64,000 nucleotides of DNA, from assembly GCA_964522105.1 (NCBI GenBank), contig CAZFVA010000002.1:124001-188000 (forward strand), written 5' to 3'. Both the position numbers and the translations under genes were made by a program. The first letter of the stretch is position 1; each line of letters starts with the position of its first letter. The notes beneath the pieces were generated by a model, which made no database searches, was not told the DNA's origin, and saw only the letters and a program-made list of their open reading frames with translations. Below are positions 53,876 through 63,500 of the stretch, piece by piece. The DNA is from JAGOFO01 sp964522105. GTDB taxonomy: Bacteria > Myxococcota_A > UBA9042 > DTJE01.

Positions 53876-54301
53876 ATGGGCAAGAAGGTTGTCGGCCAGA
53901 TCAAGCTGCACATCCCAGGGGGGAAAGCCACCCCGCAGCCCCCGGTAGGTCCTGCTCTCGGCCAGGCCGGTGCGAACATCATGGAGTTCTGCAAGGCCTT
54001 TAATGCCAGGACCCAGAAAATGGAAGGCTCGACGGTTCCCGTAGTAATTACGGTGTTTTCAGACCGTTCGTTCACTTTCATTACCAAGACGCCCCCGACT
54101 TCAGAACAGGTGCTTAAGGCAGCTGGTGTGAAGAAGGGATCAGGACGTCCAAACCGGGATAAGGTGGGAAAAATCACCATGGCTCAGGTCGCGGAGATCG
54201 CAAAGAACAAGATGCCTGACCTATACGCCAAGGACGAGGCGGGGGCTGCCAGGACTGTTGCGGGAACCGCACGGAGCATGGGCATTGACGTCATTGATTG
54301 A
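53876..54301 (+). CDS. rplK: 50S ribosomal protein L11
   Basis: The 141-residue protein has the L11 sequence VVGQIKLHIPGGKATPQPPV, GPALGQAGANIMEFCKAFNA and a C-terminal rRNA-binding domain ending GTARSMGIDVID. L11 binds the GTPase-associated region of 23S rRNA. AGGAG precedes ATG 53876; the frame is open further upstream, but the start is fixed by family length. Confidence 0.97.
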   Translation: MGKKVVGQIKLHIPGGKATPQPPVGPALGQAGANIMEFCKAFNARTQKMEGSTVPVVITVFSDRSFTFITKTPPTSEQVLKAAGVKKGSGRPNRDKVGKITMAQVAEIAKNKMPDLYAKDEAGAARTVAGTARSMGIDVID

Positions 54302-54331
54302 TGTCTGATGCGGAAAAGGTGAGGTCGAGAG

Positions 54332-55039
54332 ATGCCTAAGCACGGAAAAAAGTATCGCGAGCTGGCCGCTACGATCGACAAGACCATCAAACTGCCCCTC
54401 GATGAGGCACTTGGTCGCGTTGTTAAAAGCGGTTATGCCAAGTTCAATGAATCAGTTGATATAGCTGTAAGGCTTAACGTCAATCCGCGTCACGCTGACC
54501 AGATGGTCCGTGGCGCCTGCGTGCTTCCTGCCGGTTCCGGTAAGGAAACGCGCGTGCTCGTTTTTGCCAAGGGTGAAAAAGAGCAGGAAGCCCGTGATGC
54601 CGGTGCAGATTATGTCGGTTCTGATGACCTGGCTGAAAAGATTCTTGGTGGCTGGTTCGAATTCGACAAAGCCATCGCTACCCCGAACATGATGGGTGTC
54701 GTCGGTCGCCTCGGTAAGATACTCGGTCCCCGCGGACTGATGCCAAACCCGAAGGTCGGTACCGTTACGATGGACGTCGGTCAGGCGGTCAGGGAATCCA
54801 AGGCCGGTAAGGTCGAGTTCAGAGTTGACAAGAATGGCGTCATTCACACCGCCATCGGTCGGCGTTCGTTCGAGCCCGCCCAGCTCCGCGAGAATTTCAT
54901 CGCGGTGCTCGACGCTCTCGTCAAAGCGAAGCCATCGACCGTCAAGGGTGTGTACATGAAGACGATTGCCATCTCCACAACGATGGGTCCCGGTCTGCGG
55001 ATCGACCCGACCGATGTGGAAGCGGCGCTCAAGAAGTGA
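54332..55039 (+). CDS. rplA: 50S ribosomal protein L1
   Basis: The 235-residue protein has KRPL1-type motifs: KFNESVDIAVRLNVNPRHAD, GKILGPRGLMPNPKVGTV and GKVEFRVDKNGVIHTAIGR. L1 forms the ribosomal stalk at the E site and often represses its own rplKA message. It follows rplK after 30 nt. Confidence 0.97.
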   Translation: MPKHGKKYRELAATIDKTIKLPLDEALGRVVKSGYAKFNESVDIAVRLNVNPRHADQMVRGACVLPAGSGKETRVLVFAKGEKEQEARDAGADYVGSDDLAEKILGGWFEFDKAIATPNMMGVVGRLGKILGPRGLMPNPKVGTVTMDVGQAVRESKAGKVEFRVDKNGVIHTAIGRRSFEPAQLRENFIAVLDALVKAKPSTVKGVYMKTIAISTTMGPGLRIDPTDVEAALKK

Positions 55040-55074
55040 TTAGTTCGGCCGTAAGGCCGGATTAGTGTCCGCTG

Positions 55075-55168
55075 CCCGAGAAGTCGGTTCCGGCAAGTCC
55101 GGATAATCCCGACGGAGGCAAGCTCATGGACGGAACGGTTGTTAATCGTTCTGCTAACCTGCCTCGGG
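55075..55168 (+). promoter_or_regulatory. Ribosomal protein L10 leader (rplJ autoregulatory RNA)
   Basis: The 170-nt spacer between rplA and rplJ folds as an L10-type leader. CCCGAG (55075-55080) pairs with CTCGGG (55163-55168), enclosing GTCGG (55083-55087) with CCGAC (55109-55113) and a terminal TCCGG/CCGGA stem. A further GGAGGCA arm pairs with TGCCTC. L10, or L10 with L7/L12, is known to bind this RNA and repress rplJL translation. Confidence 0.75.
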
Positions 55169-55207
55169 TAGCTGCTGAATCGGAGTCAAGCGACTGGGAG
55201 TATCGAG

Positions 55208-55741
55208 ATGAACCTTGAGCAGAAGAAACAGAGTGTTGATGAACTCAAGGACCTCATGGACTCAGCGCGGGCTACGGTGATGCTCTCCCACAGCGGCCTT
55301 ACGGTCGAAGAGGTAACTGAGTTCCGGCGTGCCCTCAGGGCATATGGATCGGGACTTAAGGTCTTCAAGAACACTTTGCTCGAGCGTGCCATTGCTGGTA
55401 CCCCGTATGAAGTGATCTACAAAGACGCCCTCAAAGGACCACTGGCAGTTGCCCATACTACTACTGACGCCGCAGGAATGGCGAAGGCAGTGGTGGCATT
55501 TGTCAAGGGTCGGAAGAACATTACCGTAATCGGCGGGAGTCTTGGTGAAGGGCGTATGAACGAGAGCCAGCTTAAGGCTCTGTCCGAACTGCCCTCCATT
55601 GAGGTTCTGCGGGGTACCCTTCTGGGGGCCCTGGTCGGTGTACCCAAAAAGCTCCTGGGAATTTTCCAGGCGCCTGGAAGGGACATGGTTGGCGTGCTCG
55701 CTGCCCGCGAAAGGCAGCTCGGAGAGCAGGCTGAGGCATAG
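55208..55741 (+). CDS. rplJ: 50S ribosomal protein L10
   Basis: The 177-residue protein has the L10 pattern: an N-terminal MNLEQKKQSVDELKDLM, VTEFRRALRAYGSGLKVFKN, and VLAARERQL in the C-terminal L7/L12-binding helix. L10 anchors the L7/L12 stalk dimers. GGGAG lies 7 nt before ATG 55208. Confidence 0.96.
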   Translation: MNLEQKKQSVDELKDLMDSARATVMLSHSGLTVEEVTEFRRALRAYGSGLKVFKNTLLERAIAGTPYEVIYKDALKGPLAVAHTTTDAAGMAKAVVAFVKGRKNITVIGGSLGEGRMNESQLKALSELPSIEVLRGTLLGALVGVPKKLLGIFQAPGRDMVGVLAARERQLGEQAEA

Positions 55742-55819
55742 GTTGGTTAGTTTCTATGGGTTTGCGCCGTGCAACCGTATTTTCCGGTAACGGCTGACCA
55801 GGTAACAAGGAGATTTCAA

Positions 55820-56206
55820 ATGGCGGACATCACGAAAGAACAGGTAAAAGATTTTCTCAGCAAGATGACAGTTCTCGAACTGGCTGACCTCACAAAGGAA
55901 CTCGAGACGCTCTGGGGCGTTACTGCTGCTGCACCGATGGCCATGGCCGCTGCGCCTGTCGCCGCCGCCGCTGAAGCCGTTGAAGCTCAGACCGAGTTTG
56001 ACGTTATTCTGAAGGGTTTCGATGCCGACAAGAAAATCGCCGTCATCAAGGAAATCCGCACCATCGTAGCCGGTCTTGGTCTGAAGGAAGCGAAGGAATT
56101 CGTCGAAGCAGCTCCCAAGGTTGTCAAAGAAGGCGCGACCAAGGAAGAAGCCGAAGACATCAAAAAGAAGCTGGAAGCCGCAGGCGGCCAGGTCGAAGTC
56201 AAGTAA
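55820..56206 (+). CDS. rplL: 50S ribosomal protein L7/L12
   Basis: The 128-residue protein has an N-terminal dimerisation domain (FLSKMTVLELADLTKELE), an Ala-rich hinge, and a C-terminal domain with EFDVILKGFDADKKIAVIKE and GLGLKEAKEFVEAAPK. It binds translation factors at the stalk. AAGGAGA precedes ATG 55820. Confidence 0.97.
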   Translation: MADITKEQVKDFLSKMTVLELADLTKELETLWGVTAAAPMAMAAAPVAAAAEAVEAQTEFDVILKGFDADKKIAVIKEIRTIVAGLGLKEAKEFVEAAPKVVKEGATKEEAEDIKKKLEAAGGQVEVK

Positions 56207-56240
56207 GGCAGCAGCGGACCACTTGGTTCGTCAGGTCGGC

Positions 56241-56264
56241 GCCTGCCGGGATTTCCCGGCGGGC
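56241..56264 (+). terminator. Attenuator-like hairpin between rplL and rpoB
   Basis: GCCTGCCGGG (56241-56250) and CCCGGCGGGC (56255-56264) form a stem of ten pairs (one G-U) with loop ATTT. A TTTT run follows only after about ten bases. By position it matches the rplL-rpoB attenuator of E. coli, which lowers rpoBC expression relative to ribosomal proteins. Confidence 0.55.
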
Positions 56265-56374
56265 GTCCGGCCTTTTGCCGTCTGACCATACGGTCATGCG
56301 GTTGGTGGCTGTGGATACCCCGTTTTCCATGGACACTATTGATCGATCAATCTTCACAAGGTGGAAGGGCCAGG

Positions 56375-59300
56375 ATGAGTGTAACCACGAAACCCAATGG
56401 GCTGAAAACACGCTGCAGCTTCGCAAGGATTCCAGAGGCCACTGTCGTCCCTGACCTGATCAGGGTGCAGAAGGAATCCTATGAAAGGTTTCTTCAGAAA
56501 GATACCCCGAACGAGAAGCGCGGAGATTTCGGACTTCACGGCATCTTCAAAAGCATTTTTCCGATCGGGGATTATAACAAGACAGCCACCCTTGAATATA
56601 AGGGCTATGTCCTGGATGAACCTAAGTATGACGTGGAAGAATGTCGGCAGCGCGGCATAACGTTCGCCGCCCCGATGCGCGTTACTGTTCAGCTCGTGAT
56701 GTGGGACGTTGACCCGGACACGGCAGTCCGTGAAATCCGTGACATCAAAGAGCAGGAAGTTTATTTCGGGGAAATTCCCCTGATGACCGAGCAGGGCACG
56801 TTCATTATCAACGGCGCCGAACGCGTTGTAGTGAGCCAGCTTCACCGGTCGCCAGGTGTTTTCTTTGAGAACGACAAAGGTCGTACTCATGCCTCGGGAA
56901 AGCTTCTTTATTCAGCCCGTATTATCCCGAACCGCGGATCCTGGGTCGATTTCGAATTCGATCACAAGGATATTCTGTGGGTAAGGATTGACCGCAGGCG
57001 CAAAATTCATGCAACAGTCCTTCTGAAGGCACTGGGCTATTCTTCACATGACATCCTGGATCGCTTCTACAGCACCGTCGGCGTCAGAATGACAACCGAT
57101 GGCAAGCTGATGCTGAAGGTAGATGCCAGGACTCTTGAAGGGCAGCGCCTGAAGGTCGACGTGCTGGATCCGGAAACCGGCAAAGTTCTTATCCGCAAGG
57201 GTGACAAGCTTGGTCGCTTCCGCCTGAAAAAGGTCATTGAAGCTGGAATCGAAGAACTGTTGATGTCTGATGAAGACATTGTCGGCTCGGTTTTCGGCGA
57301 TGACATTGTCGATGAAAATACCGGTGAGATCATTTTCGAATGTAACGAAGAGATCACCGAGAAGGCACTGGCCAAGCTTCGGGAAGGCGATCTTGAACGT
57401 CAGGTGAAGATTCTTCACATCGACGGTATCAGCGCCGGCCCGTACCTTAGAAATACTCTTCTGGCTGACAAGGTATCAACGCCTCTGGAAGCTGCTGTGG
57501 AAATCTACCGCAGACAGCGTCCCGGCGACCCGACCAGTCCGGAACAGGCCCGTGCATATTTCAACAGTCTGTTCTTCTCGAGCGCCAGATATGACCTTTC
57601 GCAGGTCGGCCGCTTGAAGATGAACTTCAAGTTCAACCAGAAAGTGCCTCTGGACCAGACAACTCTGCTCCGCGAGGACTTTTTCAATGTCGTGCAGTAC
57701 CTGCTTGACCTCAGAATGAGTGCGCAGAGTGCAAGGGTTGACGACATCGATCAGCTTTCCAACCGCCGTGTTCGTGCGGTCGGCGAATTGATGGAAAACC
57801 AGTTCCGTATCGGCATGGTCAGAATGGAACGCGCCATCCGTGAAAAGATGACGATGTCCCCTGATCTTGCAACGATGATGCCGCACGACCTGGTAAACGC
57901 GAAGCCGGTTTCCGCAGTGCTCAAGGAGTACTTCGGCGCCTCTCAGCTTTCCCAGTTCATGGACCAGACGAACCCGCTTTCAGAAATCACGAACAAGCGT
58001 CGCCTTTCAGCCCTCGGGCCGGGCGGACTTACCCGTGATCGCGCTGGATTTGAAGTTCGCGACGTTCATGCGACCCATTACGGTCGCGTGTGCCCGATTG
58101 AAACTCCCGAAGGTCCGAACATCGGTCTGATTTCGTCTCTTTCCACTTATGCCAGGGTCAATGACTTCGGCTTCATCGAAACGCCTTATCGCAAGGTTAT
58201 TGACCGCCTGGTCACCGATGAAGTCATTTACATGACGGCCATGGAAGAAGAGGACGAGTCGATCGCTCAGGCTGACGTTACCCTTGATGCGGACGGTCGC
58301 ATTCTTGGTGACTCTGTTGTGGCCCGTCGTAATGAAGAATACCCGGCCGTTTCGCCTGATGACGTTACGCTGATTGACGTGTCTCCGGCCCAGTTGGTGT
58401 CGGTCGCAGCCGCTCTTGTTCCGTTCCTGGAACACGATGATGCGAACCGTGCATTGATGGGCGCGAACATGATGCGCCAGGGCGTTCCGCTTGTCAGGGC
58501 GCAGGCCCCGATCGTCGGTACAGGTCTTGAGTGGGTAGTCGCCCGCGATTCCGGTGTCATGCTTTACGCAAAGCATGACGGTATTGTCGAGTCTGTAGAT
58601 GCCAACAGAATAGTTGTGCGTCGGACCGGCGATGACATCGACGGCGAAACGCTGACGCCTGATATCTACTCGCTGACGAAGTACCGCCGCTCGAACCAGA
58701 ACACCTGTATCAATCAGAGGCCTCTTGTTCGCAAGGGTCAGAAGATTGTGAAGGCTCAGGTTCTGGCAGATGGCGCAGCTACCGAACAGGGCGAACTCGC
58801 TCTTGGTCAGAACGTCGTTGTCGCATTCATGCCGTGGGGCGGCTACAACTTCGAAGATTCGATCCTGATGTCCGAGAGGATCGTCCAGCAGGACTTCTTC
58901 ACTTCGATCCATATTGAAGAATTTGAGTGCGTCTCTCGCGACACCAAGCTGGGTCGTGAAGAAATTACTCAGGATATTCCTAACGTTTCGGAAGAAGCCC
59001 TGTCTGACCTCGATGCCAGCGGTATCGTCCGCATCGGTGCCGAAGTCACGACCGGCAATATCCTTGTCGGAAAGATTACGCCGAAGGGTGAAACTCAGCT
59101 TTCGCCTGAAGAAAAACTTCTGCGCGCAATCTTTGGCGAGAAGGCCGCTGACGTTAAGGATTCGTCGCTTCGGGTTCCGCCCGGCGTAACCGGTATTGTT
59201 GTCGGCGCAAAGGTGTTTTCACGCAAGGGCGCTGAAAAAGACGACCGTACACGGGAACTCGAGGACATCGAAGAAGCCTCGATGCTCAAGGATCGTGATG

Positions 59301-60508
59301 ACGAAATGCGTGTCATGGCCCGCGCCATGAAGGAACGCCTTGTTATCATGCTTGATGGGGGCGTCGCTTCAGCTGTAGTAACAAATTCAAAGGGCGATAC
59401 GGTCATCAAGAAGAACGCCAAACTGAAGGCGGACGAATTGATGAAATTCCCGGTAGATATCCTTGGTCAGATCAGACTTGAGGATGAAGCTTCGGAATAC
59501 CGTGTTCGTCAGCTCATTGACGTCATGAACGCCCAGAAAGCCTTGATTTCGCAGAAGTTCGCCGAAAAGATCGCCCGCATGAAGCGTGGTGATGAACTTC
59601 AGCCCGGCGTTATCAAGACGATCAAGGTTTATGTCGCGATCAAGCGCAAGATTCAGCCTGGTGACAAGCTTGCAGGACGCCACGGAAACAAGGGTGTTCT
59701 TTCAAGAATTCTGCCTATCGAAGATATGCCGTATCTGGCTGACGGTCGCGCCGTTGACGTGGTGTTGAACCCCCTTGGCGTTCCTTCCCGAATGAACGTT
59801 GGTCAGATTCTTGAGTCTCACCTCGGCTGGGCCGCCCGCGAGATGAGTCAGAAGATAGCAGGACTCGTCGAGGCCGGTGGCTTGAAGCCGCTTCGTGACA
59901 AGTTCATGAAGTTGTTCACGACCCCGACAATGAAGAAGATCATTGATGACTTGGAAGACAGCGAACTGATTGATTTTGCAAAGCAGTTCACGACGACCGG
60001 TATTCCGGTCGGGTCCCCGGTTTTCGATGGTGCGCATGAGTCCGAAATCAAGCTGTGGCTTGAAGAAGCCGGCCTTGCGACACACGGTAAGACGACGTTG
60101 TTTGACGGACGCACAGGCGAGCCGTTCGATTCCGAAGTCACCGTCGGTATCATGTATGTCATGAAGCTGCATCACCTCGTTGACGAGAAGATGCATGCAC
60201 GTTCCACCGGGCCGTACTCACTTGTTACGCAGCAGCCGCTCGGCGGAAAGGCCCAGTTCGGTGGTCAGCGTATCGGTGAAATGGAAGTGTGGGCGTTCGA
60301 AGCTTATGGCGCCGCATATGCCCTTCAGGAAGTTCTTACCGTTAAGTCTGATGACGTAGCGGGACGTACAGCGACCTACGACTCAATCGTCAAGGGTGAA
60401 TATAACGTCCATGCCGGCCTGCCGGAAGTGTTCAACGTTCTTCTCAAGGAACTGAAGTCCCTTGCGATTGACGCGCAACTTCTTGAGGCTGACCAGATCC
60501 AGGTGTGA
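56375..60508 (+). CDS. rpoB: DNA-directed RNA polymerase subunit beta
   Basis: The 1377-residue protein has all expected blocks, including PDLIRVQKESYERFLQKD near the N-terminus, the rifampicin region with FMDQTNPLSEITNKRRLSAL and THYGRVCPIETPEGPNIGL, and MPWGGYNFEDSILMSERIV. Later come KLAGRHGNKGV and the C-terminal EMEVWAFEAYGAAYALQE. ATG 56375 is preceded by GGAAGGG. One notable change is Asn540 where E. coli has His526 in the rifampicin pocket. It is followed by rpoC after 45 nt. Confidence 0.98.
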   Translation: MSVTTKPNGLKTRCSFARIPEATVVPDLIRVQKESYERFLQKDTPNEKRGDFGLHGIFKSIFPIGDYNKTATLEYKGYVLDEPKYDVEECRQRGITFAAPMRVTVQLVMWDVDPDTAVREIRDIKEQEVYFGEIPLMTEQGTFIINGAERVVVSQLHRSPGVFFENDKGRTHASGKLLYSARIIPNRGSWVDFEFDHKDILWVRIDRRRKIHATVLLKALGYSSHDILDRFYSTVGVRMTTDGKLMLKVDARTLEGQRLKVDVLDPETGKVLIRKGDKLGRFRLKKVIEAGIEELLMSDEDIVGSVFGDDIVDENTGEIIFECNEEITEKALAKLREGDLERQVKILHIDGISAGPYLRNTLLADKVSTPLEAAVEIYRRQRPGDPTSPEQARAYFNSLFFSSARYDLSQVGRLKMNFKFNQKVPLDQTTLLREDFFNVVQYLLDLRMSAQSARVDDIDQLSNRRVRAVGELMENQFRIGMVRMERAIREKMTMSPDLATMMPHDLVNAKPVSAVLKEYFGASQLSQFMDQTNPLSEITNKRRLSALGPGGLTRDRAGFEVRDVHATHYGRVCPIETPEGPNIGLISSLSTYARVNDFGFIETPYRKVIDRLVTDEVIYMTAMEEEDESIAQADVTLDADGRILGDSVVARRNEEYPAVSPDDVTLIDVSPAQLVSVAAALVPFLEHDDANRALMGANMMRQGVPLVRAQAPIVGTGLEWVVARDSGVMLYAKHDGIVESVDANRIVVRRTGDDIDGETLTPDIYSLTKYRRSNQNTCINQRPLVRKGQKIVKAQVLADGAATEQGELALGQNVVVAFMPWGGYNFEDSILMSERIVQQDFFTSIHIEEFECVSRDTKLGREEITQDIPNVSEEALSDLDASGIVRIGAEVTTGNILVGKITPKGETQLSPEEKLLRAIFGEKAADVKDSSLRVPPGVTGIVVGAKVFSRKGAEKDDRTRELEDIEEASMLKDRDDEMRVMARAMKERLVIMLDGGVASAVVTNSKGDTVIKKNAKLKADELMKFPVDILGQIRLEDEASEYRVRQLIDVMNAQKALISQKFAEKIARMKRGDELQPGVIKTIKVYVAIKRKIQPGDKLAGRHGNKGVLSRILPIEDMPYLADGRAVDVVLNPLGVPSRMNVGQILESHLGWAAREMSQKIAGLVEAGGLKPLRDKFMKLFTTPTMKKIIDDLEDSELIDFAKQFTTTGIPVGSPVFDGAHESEIKLWLEEAGLATHGKTTLFDGRTGEPFDSEVTVGIMYVMKLHHLVDEKMHARSTGPYSLVTQQPLGGKAQFGGQRIGEMEVWAFEAYGAAYALQEVLTVKSDDVAGRTATYDSIVKGEYNVHAGLPEVFNVLLKELKSLAIDAQLLEADQIQV

Positions 60509-60553
60509 TTCTGACGCGTCGGTTTCGTAACGACGCGTTTTCAGGAGGTGGCC

Positions 60554-63500
60554 GTGAAGGACATGTTCACCGTTTTCGAAAGGCCGCGGGATCCTCTTTT
60601 GATTGAGGGGATGCGTCTGGCCCTGGCCTCGCCAAAAACTATCCTTGGATGGTCGTACGGCGAAGTGAAGAAGCCGGAAACAATTAATTACCGCACGTTC
60701 AAGCCTGAACGGGACGGACTCTTCTGCGCGAAGATTTTCGGGCCTGTGAAAGACTATGAGTGCAATTGCGGGCGTTACAAAAGACTGAAGCATCGCGGTG
60801 TCGTCTGTGAAAAGTGCGGCGTCGAGGTTATCCAGTCCAAGGTGCGCCGTGAAAGAATGGGTCATATTACGCTGGCTTCGCCGGTGGCCCATATCTGGTT
60901 TCTGAAATCGATTCCGAGTCGAATCGGCAACGTACTTGATATCACACTGAAAGACCTTGAAAAAGTTCTTTACTGTGTGGCGTACGTCGTGATTGATCCG
61001 GGAATCGTTGATGAACTCAGCATCACCGAAGTTCTGTCCGAAGAGCGCTACGAAGAACTGCTCGAGAAGTACGGCGAAGGCGCATTCACTGCCGGAATGG
61101 GCGCTGAAGCCATTCGCACACTTCTTGAAAATATTGACGTTGAAACCGAGGCCGGGAAGATCCGCGCCGAAGTCAAAGAGACAACGTCCGACGCCAAACT
61201 GAAGAAGCTGTCCAAGCGTCTGAAGGTCGTCGAGGCACTGCGCGATTCCGGAAACAGGCCCGAGTGGATGATTCTGAAGAATCTGCCGGTTCTGCCGCCG
61301 GATCTGCGGCCGCTCGTTCCGCTTGATGGCGGACGTTTTGCTACGTCCGATCTGAACGACCTGTACCGTCGCGTTATCAACCGCAACAACCGTCTGAAGA
61401 AGCTGATGGAACTGAATGCGCCGGAGATCATCATCCGCAACGAAAAGCGCATGCTCCAGGAAGCGGTTGACGCACTGTTTGATAACGGCAGACGTGGCAA
61501 GGTCATTACCGGTACCAACCGCCGCCCCCTGAAGTCACTTTCAGACATGCTGAAAGGAAAGCAGGGTCGCTTCCGTCAGAACCTGCTCGGAAAGCGCGTT
61601 GACTACTCCGGTCGTTCCGTCATCGTCGTCGGCCCTGAACTGAAGCTGCACCAGTGCGGTCTTCCGAAGAAAATGGCGCTTGAACTGTTCAAGCCGTTCA
61701 TTTTCAACAAGCTGGAAGAACGTGGTTACGCTCAGACAATCAAGACCGCTAAGAAGATGGTCGAAGAAGAAAATCCGGTTGTGTGGGACATCCTCGAGGA
61801 GGTTTCCCGTGAACATCCGGTGCTTCTGAACCGCGCACCGACCCTTCACCGCCTTGGTATGCAGGCGTTCGAGCCTGTACTGATTGAAGGCAAGGCAATT
61901 CAGCTTCATCCGCTGGTTTGCGCCGCCTACAACGCCGACTTCGACGGTGACCAGATGGCCGTCCATCTTCCGCTCTCGCTTGAGTCGCAGATGGAAGCCC
62001 GCGTCCTGATGATGTCTTCAAACAACATCCTGAAGCCGGCAGACGGTCGTTCAGTTATCACACCTTCCCAGGACATCGTTCTGGGCATGTACTACACGAC
62101 CCGCGAACGCCCCGGGGCCCACGGCGAAGGCCGCAGCTTCTCGAGTCCCGAGGAAGTCCGTGTTGCGTACGATGCTGCTGATATCGAAATTCAGGCGAAG
62201 ATTAAGGTCAGAATCGACGGTAAGCTGATCGATACAACGGTCGGTCGCACGCTTCTGAAAGAAATCGTGCCGTCGTCGATCCCCTTCAATCTGTACAACC
62301 GCGTCATGGACAAGAAGGCCCTTGCGAACCTGATTGACGAGACCTATCGCAATTGCGGTTCCAAGGATACCGTCATCCTGGCTGACCGGATCAGAACCTG
62401 GGGTTACACACAGGCAACCCGCGCCGGTATTTCCATCAGCTCGGACGACATGGTCATCCCGGTTGAAAAGAAAGACATCATTGACAAGGCCAGGGCTAAG
62501 ATTCAGGACATTCAAAATCAGTACCAGGAAGGATCAATCACCGACGGTGAAAAGTCCAACAAGGTCATTGATGCATGGTCCAGCGCAGCCGATGAAGTCG
62601 CCAAGAAGATGATGGACGGTATCGCGAACGACTACGTTGAAATTGACGGCGAAGTTCGTAAGGTCCCGTCAATGAACCCGATTTTCATCATGGCCGATTC
62701 CGGTGCCCGAGGCTCTGCCATGCAGATGCGTCAGCTCGCCGGTATGCGCGGTCTGATGGCGAAACCGTCCGGCGAAATCATGGAAACGCCAATTATCGCG
62801 AACTTCCGTGAAGGCCTGTCGGTTCTTGAATACTTCATTTCGACCCACGGTGCCCGCAAAGGTCTGGCCGATACGGCCCTCAAGACAGCAAACGCCGGTT
62901 ACCTGACCAGACGTCTCGTTGACGTTGCTCAGGATCTGGTTGTGTCCGAGTACGACTGCGGAACGCTGGACTCTGTTGAAGTTTCAGCCCTTGTTCACGG
63001 CGGCGAAATCCGCGAGCCCCTGTACGACCGTATCATCGGCCGTGTGGCAATTGACGACATCATGGATCCGTACACTCCGGACCGCATCATCGTCAAGGCC
63101 AACCAGGAGATCAAGGAAGAGGAAGCCAAGGAAATCATTGATGCCGGCGTGGAACGCGTAAGTGTCAGATCTGTTCTGACCTGCCGCACCAAGATCGGTT
63201 GCTGCGTCCTTTGTTATGGCCGCGACCTTGCAAGAGGCCGTCTGGTCAACATCGGCGAAGCCGTTGGTATCATGGCCGCCCAGTCAATCGGTGAACCTGG
63301 TACTCAGCTTACGATGCGTACGTTCCACATCGGTGGTACGGCCCGCGTCTCCGAGCAGAGCTCCCTGGAAACCCGCAAGCCTGGTAAGGTCAAGTTCGTT
63401 GATCTGATTACAGCTGAACGGCGCAGTGGCGAGCTGGTCATCATGAATCGTAACGGTGAAATCACCATTACGGATGATCAGGGCCGCGAGCGTGAAAAGT

